NCBI GenBank assembly: GCA_030015575.1
Contig: JASDDO010000028.1
Location: 27,445,154-27,509,153, forward strand
From: Agapanthus africanus
Lineage: Eukaryota > Streptophyta > Magnoliopsida > Asparagales > Amaryllidaceae
Direction: 5' to 3'
DNA: 64,000 nucleotides
Below the pieces are notes generated by a model, which saw only the letters and a list, made by a program, of their open reading frames with translations, made no database searches and was not told where the DNA came from. The position numbers and the translations under genes were made by a program. Position 1 is the stretch's first letter. The number at the start of each line of letters is the position of its first letter. Positions 22,761-33,367 of the stretch are shown piece after piece.

Positions 22761-25700
22761 TATCACGCCCCGCTTTCCAGAGTACGCTAAGATGGGCACG
22801 TGACATAGCCAACCATGCTACCTGTGGGTAAGAAATATCCATCTACAGTCACATTACGGCTGTAGAGATATCAAGAACGAAAATAAAACTATCTAGCACA
22901 TATCCATAAACCAAAATAAAATGAGTCAAGAATAAATAATGCGGAAGCGAAAGATCCAATACAAGAATAACTGGAATGTATGTCCCATAATGCGGGCTCA
23001 CATCGGGAATGAAAATACTAAAAATAAAAGAACTAACTACTAACGAGTCCTCATTGCTCAGCCTGCTAACTGAAGTACTCCTGCTCGGACTGCGGCAAAG
23101 GTAAGGAATCTGGGCCATGCAAAACCCAGACGTCAGCGCGTCATAATATCAAGCAATAATATTAACAGGGGTAGTAAGACATGCAGGTATGAGTATGAAC
23201 AAGCATATAATGAGAATATATAACAGTGAATGTGTCAGTACAAGTGACGTGCAGAGATATCTAGATTGTGCTACGGGGTTATCTATTCTAAGTCTTCGAA
23301 ACCAAGTAATGTAATCCTCATTGTAACTCGTTGGTGGTTATTCCGTAACGCCCAGAAAGACGGCAAACAATGGGTATTCCGTAACGCCCGGAAAAACGGC
23401 AAACAATGGGTATTCCGTAACGCCCGGAAAAACGGCAAGCAATGGTATTCCGTAACGCCCGGAAAAACGACAAACAATAGGATGGTCCTTTGAGTTACGT
23501 TCGGTTACAATACTGATTTCCCCATACCCCCAAGTTATATATGTTCAAGTCAAGTACAAAATAATCTAGCACTAATGCCAACACATGATCAGGCAGGTAC
23601 AAGTTTGTCTGTATAGACAACAGGAACGGTCCGTGAGGACTACAGGACATGTTTGTTAGCATTAGACGCAAGATCAGGTAACAGGTAAGGCCATGGTACG
23701 TCAGGTCAAGCCGGGTAGTGTATATAAGTGTCATGTCATATCAAGAGTCGTACGGTACCATGTCTGGTCAGGTAATATGTGTAGCAAGTCATGTCAAGGT
23801 ATACAAGATATCATGTAGGTGCTCATAACTAGAATAATCATGGTTATAAATAAACAAGCATGGGTACTATCAGAACAATAACTGGCACATGTAATATGAC
23901 ATGCAAATAGGTACATGTTAAATTATTAGATGTACGGTTATCAGTTTGAGTTTAAGAGATAGTTTCAACATTACATGCATACAGTATGACAATTATGGAT
24001 GTTAAAATCATGTTAATAAGTATTAAGTAATTTAGGGATGCAATGATATATATAGTATGTTCAATGGATGCAGCCATAACTAAAACAGGTTAAAATGCAC
24101 ACGGGTGTCCGATAGAGTAGAACTATAGAAAGGGTACCATAGGCTATATCAATAGTTAAAATGTGATTAAAACATATAAATGTGGTTATTAGGTTTAGTA
24201 AAGTAAATGCAACGGGTAGGTTTCAAGTTTTGAATCTAAATGTAAACGAACATCGCACTGTTAACTTGGAATTCTTAACTTTAGATTCTATCGATAGATT
24301 TAAGATGAAATTAGATAAATAAATATAAGAATAGTATGAATAGCATGTAACAAGTTTCACTTGTCTCGACGGATCAATAAACGGTAAACGGAACGTCTCG
24401 CGTCAGCGGGAAAAGTCGTGACGCGCGCACGATGTACGGAACGAATCCAAACCACGCACAAGTAGATCACACGGGTCAAAGGTGCTTGCTGGGTCGTCGG
24501 GATCGTCGTCGGCACGATCGGATTCCGGCAACAAAAGAAAAGTTAACACAAGAAGCGAGACATAAATAAAGAAGAGAAAGAATGGAGAAAAGGATTGGAA
24601 GAAGGGGAACATGAGAGAGCTTACCGTAGATGTGTTCTGTGGTTGCAGAGGGGTGATGCGAAGGGGTCAACGGCGGCGAACGGAGCTCCGGCGATAGGGT
24701 TTAGCGGCTAGGGTTCGGTTGGGTTACACTAGGGTTTCGGGTATAGGGGTGTGCAGGGTTTACGTGAAGGGGAGAAGAACAGAGGAGAGAGAGGAAGGAA
24801 AGGAGAGACGGCGATGGCCAAGGTGGTCGGCGGCGATGGGTTGAGACGGTGCAAGTGGGTTTCTTGGGTGCAGGTGAAGGTGCGGCTGGCTCGGATGAGG
24901 GAGAAGAAAAAGGAGAAGATGATGACGATGAGGAGAAGGATATAACAATGGAGACGAGGGTTGAAGCGAGGTCGGGAAGAAGGAGGCAGAGGAGGCGGCT
25001 AGGGTTAGGGTGTAGTGGTGGTCATGGGTTCACGTGGGCTCGGGAGTTTAAAGAGAAGAAGAAAGAAAAATAAGTGGGAGGTGACCAGATCCTATAGGCG
25101 GTGACGGGAGTCGAGGAATGAATAGTAATCACGAGAGGTGAGAGAGTGGGCGCGAGAGGAGAGAGAAAGAGAAGGGAAAGAGAGAGAGGAGGCTCGTGGG
25201 GCCCAGGTGCATACAAAGGAAGCTCTGATTGGCTGAAGAAAGAAGAATTGGTTGGGAAAAATTTTAGAAAAGATTTTTAATATTTCTTGAGAATCATTCC
25301 CTTGGCTGGGGAAAGAAAGAGAGGGATGGGGCCCAGTGAAAGCTGAAGATTTTAGATTGGTTCGGGAAAGAGAATTAGTTTAGGAAAAAATATAAAAGGA
25401 TTTTTAATAGTTTTAAGAATAATGTGCCGGCTGTAAAAAATGTTAAATGGATTAAAAATAATTAGAATTTAAATTTAAAATTCAAATAATTGAATTTTGG
25501 CGGGGTGTAAAATAATTCAGAAAAGTGCCCGGGTCGGGTCCAAAATTTTGAATTTGAAATATGAAATTTATCTGCAAGTTCCAAAACTTAAAATGAATGA
25601 TTATGTAATAGAAAAGCATACCCCCAAGAACGGACGCACGTACGTGGGCGTAGCCATCCAAACATATCCGTTTCACTGAACGGGACGAGAACACGATGCA

Positions 25701-26021
25701 AGGACGCTACCACAGGGTTAGGGGTATCAGACATGCCATGAAATACAATTTTAATCTATTTTACCTGATTTAAATTGTTATATGCAACAGATGCAATCCT
25801 AAATAAAATACCAGTATATACTAAATTATGAGATGCACTAGTCCAAGCAACGAGTCAAGGTAATCTATAAATAAAAGTTAACTAGGTTCAAGCAAGCGGG
25901 CGGGGTCAAATGCGAAGTAATATGTAAAATGTCATTCGCACCCAAACACGCTAAATCAAGAAAGACCATGGATAGGTAAATATGGAAACTGGAATTGGTA
26001 TAAATGAACTCGGGTGTTATA
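22761..26021 (-). mobile_element. Element B, 3' LTR (left), complete
   Basis: This LTR is about 3.26 kb. Both termini have lost the TG/CA rule by single transitions: TATCACGCCC here against TGTCACG expected, and GGGTGTTATA against GGGTGTTACA in the other LTR. It contains a 36-bp tandem array (23340-23480) and a purine-rich GGCG/GAGA segment (about 24640-25230). Reading frames in it are not supported as genes. Confidence 0.9.
23340..23480. repeat. 36-bp tandem repeat, four copies
   Basis: The unit starts ATTCCGTAACGCCCGGAAA and repeats four times with few changes. The other B LTR has three copies (50454-50562), so the array changed length after or during insertion. Confidence 0.9.
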
Positions 26022-26100
26022 TTATACCCAACTACAAAAGAATTTCGTCCTCGAAATTCCAAGAACAAGAAAGGATAAACAATCAAGAAACTACATGAAT
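26022..26100 (-). other. Element B polypurine-tract region and 3' untranslated part
   Basis: On the minus strand it reads GGAATTTCGAGGACGAAATTC, then TTTTGTAGTTGGGTATAA, up to the LTR. The same block lies at 59528-59563 in element D. Confidence 0.75.
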
Positions 26101-26443
26101 ATATGTGGAAACTTCTGTCGGATTTGATCTTCTCTTACGGTCAGTTCCGAATGATCCAGCACATGTGTTTCATTTCGAACATACTTACGGAGTTGAGGTA
26201 CGTGAAGCACGTCATGAACATTCGCCAAGGATTGCGGTACGCCAATCGATAAGCCACTTCTCCAACACGCTCCAAAATCTCGAAAGGCCCAACGAATCGA
26301 GGACTGAGCTTTCCCCGACTTCCGAAACGAATCGCCCCTCTAGTCGGTGATATCCTCAAGAATAACAAATCAGTCACGGCGAACTCTAGAGGTCTTCTCG
26401 ACGTATCTGCCCAACTCCTCTGTCTGTCTTGTGCTGCTTTCAT
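26101..26443 (-). pseudogene. Element B integrase C-terminus, chromodomain deleted
   Basis: SWADTSRRPLEFAVTDLLFL and [20 protein letters not shown] are clear. Downstream, the text jumps from the TVRED position to the final FPH stretch. Compared with D, nearly all of the chromodomain is missing, and both flanks of the loss carry a GAGAAGA-like repeat. A frame break also lies near 26245. Confidence 0.85.
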
Positions 26444-26481
26444 ATGATTCTTGATAGCGTTAACTTTCTCGACTGTCTATA

Positions 26482-27124
26482 CTACCAAATCTGGTCCCAA
26501 CAATCTTCGTTCACCGATATCGTCCCAACAACAGGTGGACGACACTTGCGACTATATAAAGTTTCGAATGGAGCCATCTGAATTGTCGCCTGAAAACTGT
26601 TGTTGTAAGAAAACTCCACCAAATGTATATGATCCTCCCATGAACCCATGAAGTCCAACATGTAAGCTCTCAAAATATCTTCAAGAGTTTGGATCGTTCT
26701 CTCCGACTGGCCATCTGTTTGAGGATAATAAGCTGTGCTAAACTTCAATCGAGTCCCTAAACCTTCCGGTAAGCTCCTCCAGAAGTGTGCTAAGAAACGG
26801 TTGTCACTGTCGGACACGATGCTCGCCGGTACTCCATGCAATCTTACAATCCCCTGCATGTGTCTTTCTGCCAAAGTTCCTGTTGATTGACTAACTCAAA
26901 AGGTATGAAATGAGCTGCCTTGGTCAATCGATCACCAATCACCCAACCTTCATCGCTGCCTTTGGACTCTGCGGTAAATTTGTCACGAAATACATGGTCA
27001 TATGCTCCCACTTCCACTGAGGAATCGGAAGTGGTTGCACTAAACCAGCAACCCTTTGGTGTTCTGCCTTAACTTGATGACACACCAAGCACTTTGCCAC
27101 AAAGCGGGCAATCTCCCGTTTCAT
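26482..27124 (-). pseudogene. Element B integrase core, broken
   Basis: The frame 27124-26939 has REIARFVAKCLVCHQVKAEH, the CX2C half of the zinc site. The frame 26874-26482 has SIVSDSDNRFLAHFW and [16 protein letters not shown], giving core Asp and Glu positions. Sequence between them near 26880-26940 is shortened and out of phase. Confidence 0.88.
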
Positions 27125-27133
27125 GCCTTCCCA

Positions 27134-28024
27134 TCAAAATGTTGCCGTAAATCTCGATACATCTTCGTGCCTCCTGGATGTACGAAACATGCTGAACTGC
27201 GCCTCCTTCATGAGTTCTTCACGAATATCTGTAATACCCGGCAAGTCCAAGAAAGCTTCTGATCTCCACAACATTCTTTGGAATCGGCCAATCTCAAACT
27301 GTTGCAATCTTTTCGGGATCAACGGTGATTCCATCTCCAGACACGACATGTCCCAAAACTTCACTTCTTCAAGCCAAAACTCGCACTTGCTCGTCTTTGC
27401 ATGCAATCTTTCTTGCCTCACTGTCCGCAGTGCGATCTTCAAGTGTTCTGCATGATCTTCAATACTCTTTTGAGTGGACCAACAATAACACCACTATAAA
27501 TTGGTCCAAGAATGGTGAAAAGATTCGGCTCATCAAGTCCATAAATATCGCCGGTGCATTCGTTACTCCGAAGGGCATCACTAATACCCGTAATGTCCAT
27601 ACCGAGTTCGGAACACAGTCTTGCAAATATCCTCTGGTTTAACTCGGACCTGATGATATCCGGACCGCAAATTCAGCTTCGAGAATATCCTCGCGCCACC
27701 CAGCTGCTCGAACAATTTGCCAATGCGAGGGATCGGGTACTTGTTCTTAATAGTCACCCGGTCTAATTCTCGATAATCGACGCACATCCTCCTTGTGCCA
27801 TCTTTCTTCTTTCCTAGAAGAAATGGAGCTCCCCAAAGCGAGTTACTGCTTCGAATCCAGCCCTTCACAAGTAATTCGGTAACTTTCTTCTTGACTTCTT
27901 CCAACTCCACTGGTACCACTGGATAGTACGCCTTTGAGATTGGCGCCGTACCAGGAACATGATCGATCGCGAACTCCATATCTCGTTTTGGCGGTAAACC
28001 CGAGATGTCCTCGAACACGTCCAT
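27134..28024 (-). pseudogene. Element B reverse transcriptase, RNase H deleted
   Basis: The frame 28024-27581 begins [18 protein letters not shown] and contains [20 protein letters not shown] and [20 protein letters not shown]. The catalytic block near 27470-27560 is out of frame. The frame 27442-27134 has CEFWLEEVKFW, then passes within about 60 residues directly to integrase text (REELMKEAQFSMF). RNase H and the integrase lead are therefore missing. Confidence 0.88.
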
Positions 28025-28030
28025 GAACTC

Positions 28031-28939
28031 TCAAACTACAGCTAGCGCTTCATCTTTAACAATCTTCATCGATGAAAGAACATTAGTTGTCAGCCCAGCC
28101 CTAAACTCGACTGGCCCGACAGAATTGCTTCTTCCAGGCAACCTCTGGGTGTCCGGGAATCTGGAAATTCGCTTTCTTTGCTCTACACTCGATGTGAGCG
28201 TAGAAAGTGCCAAAAAATCCATTCCCAAGACGACTTCATAACTGCCGGTAACAATCACCAAGAAATCTACAAATAACTCCCATCCGCCAACAACAACAGA
28301 ACAATCCTTACACCCTCTATTAGTTAAGATTTTCCCATTCCCAGTGTGTATGTCCCAAAAACTAAACAGGGTCGTGCAAGTCTTCGAGTGTATAGTAATA
28401 AACTTGGACGACATAAATAAATGGGATGCACTAGAGCTAAAAAACGCTAATGCGAGAAAACCATGAACAAGTAGGGTACCTGAAACGACTTCCTCTGGAG
28501 CTTTAGCCTCTTCAGCCGTCAGGGTAAAGGCTCGAGCTTGATTGGGTACCTGAGTTATCAGCTTCTGCTCCTGAAACTGTCTCTGCGGTGGCTTCTGAGT
28601 ATCTTCCTTCAATCGTAGCTTCGATGGACAAGTATCAATGATGTGATCAGCTGATCCGCAAATAAGACACAGTCCAAGCCTCTTACGACAATCTCTCCGA
28701 TAATGACCCGGTCGTTGGAAGTAATCGCATAACACCCTTCCCTTTTGTTCGGGAAAAACTGGCTTCTTCATTGGTACAATACCACGCCTGTCCACCGGAA
28801 TACCTTTGCGTCCATGTGCTCGATTCGGTGCAAATTCCAGTTTCCGTGCTGTAACTGCTGGCTGCGGTGTACTTCCGGTCTTCATAGATAGACTCTGTTG
28901 CTCTCGGGCTGCTGTAAGCACTTGTGAGAAAGTGGTCAA
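28031..28939 (-). pseudogene. Element B gag zinc region and protease, active Asp lost
   Basis: CDYFQRPGHYRRDC and CLICGSADHIIDTC are two knuckle-like motifs. A retropepsin-like region follows with AFFSSSASHLFMSSKF, where DSGAS is expected, so Ser replaces the catalytic Asp, and then YEVVLGMDFLA. Separation from the upstream gag frame is by one TAG at about 28952, where D has CAG. Confidence 0.9.
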
Positions 28940-28954
28940 ACCCAGCGAGACAAT

Positions 28955-29587
28955 CTACCTCTGGATGTCCACATCCAAACTGCGCATAAACCTTCTTGCC
29001 CTATCAGCATTTCTGGTAACTAAAGGTCCAGCGAATCTACTGAGCCGCTTCCACTCAGCTGTATGTACATCTACAGGTGCGCCGTTCTGCTTCAAACTGA
29101 CGAATTTTTCCTCCATTTCCTCCCGTGCAGTCCGCGGGAAGAACTTCTCCAAGAAACTCTTTGAGAAATCCGCCCAACTGATCGGTTTAGGCAAGCGGGT
29201 CGCTTCCACAAGCCACCATTCACGGGCGTAGTCTACTAACTGGATGCGTACCACATCCACCCTCTTATCCTCTGGGATCTGTGCCGCAATGAGTAAATTC
29301 TCCGTATCAACCAGCCACTGCTCCGCTGGCAACGGCTCCTCCAGGCCAGTAAAGACAGACGGACCCAGTCTCCTGAAATCCGCCACGGTACCCACATGAT
29401 CCACTGGTCTGGCCACAACATTGCTCACGGACTGCTGAATGGTCCGCAAACCTTCCTGAAAAGATTCAGCTTGCTGTTGGATCAGCTCGGTCTGTCGCTT
29501 TTGGTTTTCCAACATCCCACGTATTACTCCAAGCATAGCGGATTCGTCAACACGCCTTTGGTACGTTTTCAGATTCTTGTCTGCCAT
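28955..29587 (-). pseudogene. Element B gag amino-terminal and capsid region
   Basis: The ATG at 29585-29587 (MADKNLKTYQRRVDE) is preferred to the upstream one because element D has the same start. The frame has a coiled, Gln-rich segment (MLENQKRQTELIQQQAESF), then WLVDTENLL, YAREWWLVEATRL, FFPRTAREEMEEKF and LSRFAGPLVTRNADRARRF, the Retrotrans_gag pattern. It ends at DVDIQR by a CAG to TAG change. Confidence 0.9.
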
Positions 29588-29947
29588 ATTCCTGAAATCA
29601 AAACACCCAAGGATTAGCATGATAACGGATTCAAAATTGTAGATCAAGGCTAGAACTTCGAGTTACTTAAATAGAGTACCACATTGTAACTATGCCGTGG
29701 TATCATAGCTACAATTACATAACTCCGCCCAAGTCGCCTAAGTCCTAGAGATAATAAGGAATCAGGTTTCGAGTCGACATGCAAAAGAGGTTTGCATATC
29801 GTAAAAGTATAATCAGGAGGAGGTTAAGATTCAAGAACGGTAAAACGGCAAGGTGGCAGGACATGTTTCCTATTCACGAGTATTCTGATTCATGTATTGG
29901 GTACAATACCCAACTGCAAAAGAATCAACCCGATTAGCCTATGGCTC
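29588..29947 (-). other. Element B leader and split PBS
   Basis: This short non-coding leader ends at CCTATGGCTC. In D the matching PBS reads, on the opposite strand, TGGTATCAGAGCC, so B's initiator-Met PBS is cut after GGCTC by the Tat-like element's TGTTCCCC terminus. Confidence 0.85.
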
Positions 29948-30508
29948 TGTTCCCCTCCGAATGGCAGCCAAGAAAAGGACTGTCTTGCCTGAGATTCGGG
30001 GCAGATGCTAATTTGTACTATCCGTCCACCTCTCCGAAGATGCCAAGTTGATTTATGGCACCATGTATCGGAGGTTTAAACGGATGCGACCGATGTAGCA
30101 GACTTCGTCAGATTCCCCCTCGTTTGAGGGGTTTTTGATTGTGGGGACGCTCTTCCCTGCAGGCGCAAGCCCCTGCAGTTAATTACGCTACCGCATCGCG
30201 GTAACAACTTTCTCCTTCTCCAGCTGGTCACTTCGTGTCGTGGGTGTTTGTTTTGTTTGTGGTTGCCCGTGGATTGTATACGGAGACTAATTTATGTAGT
30301 CGCCCGTAGGACGTGGATTAATCCAAATCCGTGTTTACTTAGATTTGGGTTTGTGGTTTTGGTTTGAGGATACGTTAGCCATATTTGAGACTAAGATCGA
30401 CTCAAACGTTTGTTAAGGATACGTTAGTCCGATTTGAGACTAAGATCAACTTAACAGGATCGTTTAGATCCGACAAAAGAGCGTTTGGGCTCTATTGTTC
30501 CAGTTTAG

Positions 30509-31095
30509 GGACATGGTGGTCCATTGCATGTATGGTCGTCGGGACCCGTCACCTCTCTGACGACGTTGAAGGATTACAACGACAGGTGTCAGAGGAGTTC
30601 AGAGATGTACCCTTGAACCAATGCTGATTGGGGGGATTCATAGTCCAATTTGGGACTAAAGTCTGTTTGAAGGTTTAAGGATACGTTAGCCATATTTGAG
30701 GCTAAGATCAACTTAAACGGTTGTTAAGGATACGTTAGTCCAGTTTGGGACTAAGATCAACTTAACGGGATCGTTTAGATCCGACAAAAGAGCATTTAGG
30801 CTCTATTGTTCCAGTTTGGGGACATGGTGGTCCATTGCCAGTTTAGGGACATGGTGGTCCACTTCCAGTTTAGGGACATAGTGGTCCATTAGTAGTTTAA
30901 GGACATTGCGGTCCATTGGTAGTTTAAGGACGCATAAGTCCATGGGTTTAAGGACCCCACAGTCCATATGGGTGTGTTTAAGGACGCATTAGTCCGTTAG
31001 TTTAAGGACGCATAAGTCCGCGGGTTTAAGGACCCCACAGTCCGTATCTTGGTTTAAGGACGCATAAGTCCATGAGTTTAAGGACCCCACAGTCC
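30509..31095. repeat. GGAC-N6-GTCC inverted-repeat array
   Basis: Twelve dyads of GGAC, six variable bases and GTCC occur at 30509, 30820, 30847, 30873, 30901, 30928, 30952, 30982, 31006, 31030, 31058 and 31082, most preceded by TTTAG or TTTAA. Loops fall in classes such as ATGGTG, GCATAA and CCCACA. The copy in the other LTR is at 45243-45829. Related units occur at about 40135-40305. Confidence 0.93.
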
Positions 31096-31351
31096 GTGTT
31101 GATGTGTGGTTGTCGGGACCCGTCACCTCTCTGAAGACGTTGAAGGATTACAACGACAAATATCAGAGGAGTTCAGAGATGTACCCTTGAACCAATGAGT
31201 TGGTTGAAAGAGCAGATATGCTCAGTTCAATATGATTTGAGGACTTACGGCCAGTTTGGGCTAAGTCCAATTATGTTTGAAATATTGGCCCTCTGTCGGT
31301 CCATTGAAGGAGAGGCTTTGCCTCTAGAAACTTAGCCAATTGGGCTAAAGA

Positions 31352-31593
31352 TAGTGTTGAACACTAGAGACCAACAGTGTTGAACACTGGAATTAAGATT
31401 AGCAAGTTAGTGTTTAACACTAAAAGATAATCAGTGTTAAACACTAGCAACGGGGCTTTCAAATTAGTGTTAAACACTAAAGCAAATCAGTGTTAAACAC
31501 TGGTAATCAGAGATTTCAAATTAGTGCTAAACACTAAAGCAAATCAGTGTTAAACACTGGGAACAAAGTCTCCAGATTAGTGTTAAACACTAA
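31352..31593. repeat. AGTGTT-AACACT inverted-repeat array
   Basis: Nine near-perfect palindromes occur, with further ones near 31676 and 31907. Outer bases pair as T..A or C..G in eight of the nine (and A..T near 31676), so the arms change together. The second LTR carries the same array at 46086-46327. Confidence 0.93.
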
Positions 31594-31604
31594 GGAGAGA
31601 GGGG

Positions 31605-32155
31605 TCACGTGTGGACACGTGAGAGCGCCCTAAATGCGGAGCCAGATCTCCTTTGTTTTATCCTCAAATCTGTGAATAAGTGTTAAACACTTTTCCTTTT
31701 TATTTCAGAGCATTATGTGTTGGCACGTGATGGCGATTTATGCGCTGACTGTTAAAACGTTTGCTAAGGGGTCACGTGGTAAACACGTGAGAGCGCCCAA
31801 AGCCTTCATTTCCATTGATCTTTCTTTCTGCGTTTTGGGAGTCACGTGGGAGCACGTGATGGCATCAAAAAGTGGGGCCAAATCCCCTTTATTTTGTTCT
31901 GCAAACAAGTGTTAAACATTTTTAACTTTCATAGCCATCACGTGTGGGCACGTGATGTATAATCATGCCCTGATTTATTAGAACATTTATTAGGGGTCAC
32001 GTAGTAACACGTGAGAGCGCCCAGAATTGTTTCTGCCTTTGCTTTTGTTCCATATATAATGAGGGTCACGTGGGAACACGTGAGGCATTGCCTCAAAGCT
32101 TTCCTCTTCTCATTTTTGGGGGATCTGTTCAGGGGTCACGTGGGGCACGTGACCC
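31605..32155. repeat. G-box dyad array I (TCACGTG..CACGTGA)
   Basis: Paired CACGTG cores sit 3-6 bases apart in inverted orientation (e.g. TCACGTGTGGACACGTGA at 31605). Flanks also pair in several (GGGTCACGTG..CACGTGACCC; CATCACGTG..CACGTGATG). CACGTG is the plant G-box/E-box core bound by bZIP and bHLH proteins; binding here is untested. The copy in the other LTR is at 46339-46889. Confidence 0.92.
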
Positions 32156-32198
32156 TTGTCTTTTCATGCACAGAGATCTTTTAAGTCTCCTTATCTTT

Positions 32199-32620
32199 AA
32201 GAATTAAATTCTTATTTAGGGTAAAACCCTAATTTTTGTTTTGGAGGAATTAAATTCCTATTGTGAAAGAATTAAATTCTTATTTAGGGTAAAACCCTAA
32301 TTTCTTTTTAGGAGGAATTAAATTCCTGTGAGTTTGGGAGAATTAAATTCTCAAAACTCAATTCCCCTTCTAAGTTTAGGATCTGCATGGCAGGATCTCG
32401 ACCCGATGAGAATTAAATTCTCATCCTATGGGGAGATGTGCTCTGTACAGATCTTCAACTAGAAGAAGAACTAAGTTCTTTTCTTTAAATAAGAGTTAAA
32501 CTCTTTTGAGAATTAAATTCTCTTTTGAAGCCTCTCTTTTCTTACCTAGAGTTTTTCTTTTGCAGAGAATTAAATTCTCCTCTCTTTGCTTTTCTTTTCT
32601 TTTGAGAATTAAATTCTCCT
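32199..32620. repeat. GAATTAAATTC inverted-repeat array
   Basis: Arms vary but stay complementary: AAGAATTAAATTCTT, AGGAATTAAATTCCT and GAGAATTAAATTCTC. AGGGTAAAACCCT, AAGAACTAAGTTCTT and AAGAGTTAAACTCTT are interspersed. Further units lie near 32970 and 33182. The other LTR repeats it at about 46933-47354. Confidence 0.92.
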
Positions 32621-32671
32621 CCCTCTGTTTTTTTCTCAAAGAAGTCGATCCCCCTTCTCTTCTTTTCTTGG

Positions 32672-32687
32672 CTCCTATTTATAGGAG
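32672..32687 (-). promoter_or_regulatory. Candidate TATA box inside a palindrome (3' LTR)
   Basis: CTCCTATTTATAGGAG is a perfect palindrome with a 4-base centre. Read on the minus strand it contains TATAAATA, close to the plant TATA consensus, and G-box dyads lie about 330-680 bp upstream in that orientation. The same sequence is at 47406-47421 in the 5' LTR. Because the block is palindromic the direction is ambiguous, and no start site is shown. Confidence 0.4.
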
Positions 32688-33018
32688 AAGGAAGAGAATC
32701 AATTTGTTTAGCAAATCTCTCATTAAGAGATTTGATTTGTATGTTGAGAGATTTGATTTGCATTCATCATTAATCTGGGCCTTTAGATTGTTAAGTGAAT
32801 TTTATTCACCATTGGATTTTAAATCCAAAGATATCCATTTGTTATCTCGGTCAGATTTATGGGGGAAATCTTTCCAAGTCCAAGATCTTTCCATAAATTG
32901 GTGATATTTAATCACCCTTGGATCTTTAATCCAACGGTCCCCATAATCCTTTTCCATTTGGAAAGATTTAGAGACTTTTAGAATTTAATTCTATTAACTG
33001 TAGGGCTTTCGGAACCAG

Positions 33019-33359
33019 TCACGTGCTGACACGTGACCCTTGGTCACGTGGGAGCACGTGACCCCCAATTGAGTTCTCTTCTCAGCGTTCATTCACGCTT
33101 CAGTTTTAACCATCACGTGCCAACACGTGACCATTGGTCACGTGTGAGCACGTGATACCTCATTGAGGTAACCTCTGACTTTTAGAATTAAATTCTATTC
33201 ATTATTTTAGAGGCTTTAAAAGCCCATCACGTGTCTGCACGTGACCCATGGTCACGTGTGAGCACGTGATGCCCGATTGGGGTCTTTTCTGAGTTTTTAT
33301 TACATCTTTTAGCTCCTCCAGCGGGTTCTTAAAGGTCCATCACGTGTGGATACATGATG
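33019..33359. repeat. G-box dyad array II
   Basis: Six dyads in three tight pairs (33019, 33119 and 33227 regions), joined by CCTTGG, CCATTGG and CCATGG, are followed by a seventh dyad with one damaged arm near 33340. With array I, I count about 27 CACGTG cores in this LTR by hand. The other LTR repeats it at 47753-48093, where the damaged arm near 33350 is intact (ATACGTGAT). Confidence 0.92.
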
Positions 33360-33367
33360 CCTCATAA

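Noticed and set aside
23340..23480. Possible CRISPR-like regular repeat
   Set aside because: Units are directly adjacent without unique spacers, and the context is a plant LTR.
31605..32155. G-box dyads as a host gene promoter
   Set aside because: The array is duplicated as part of the LTR and no host exon lies within reach on either side.
32506..32904. 132-codon frame duplicated at 47240-47638
   Set aside because: It runs through AT-rich palindromes of the Tat-like LTR, with low-complexity Phe/Leu/Lys content. Duplication is due to the LTR.
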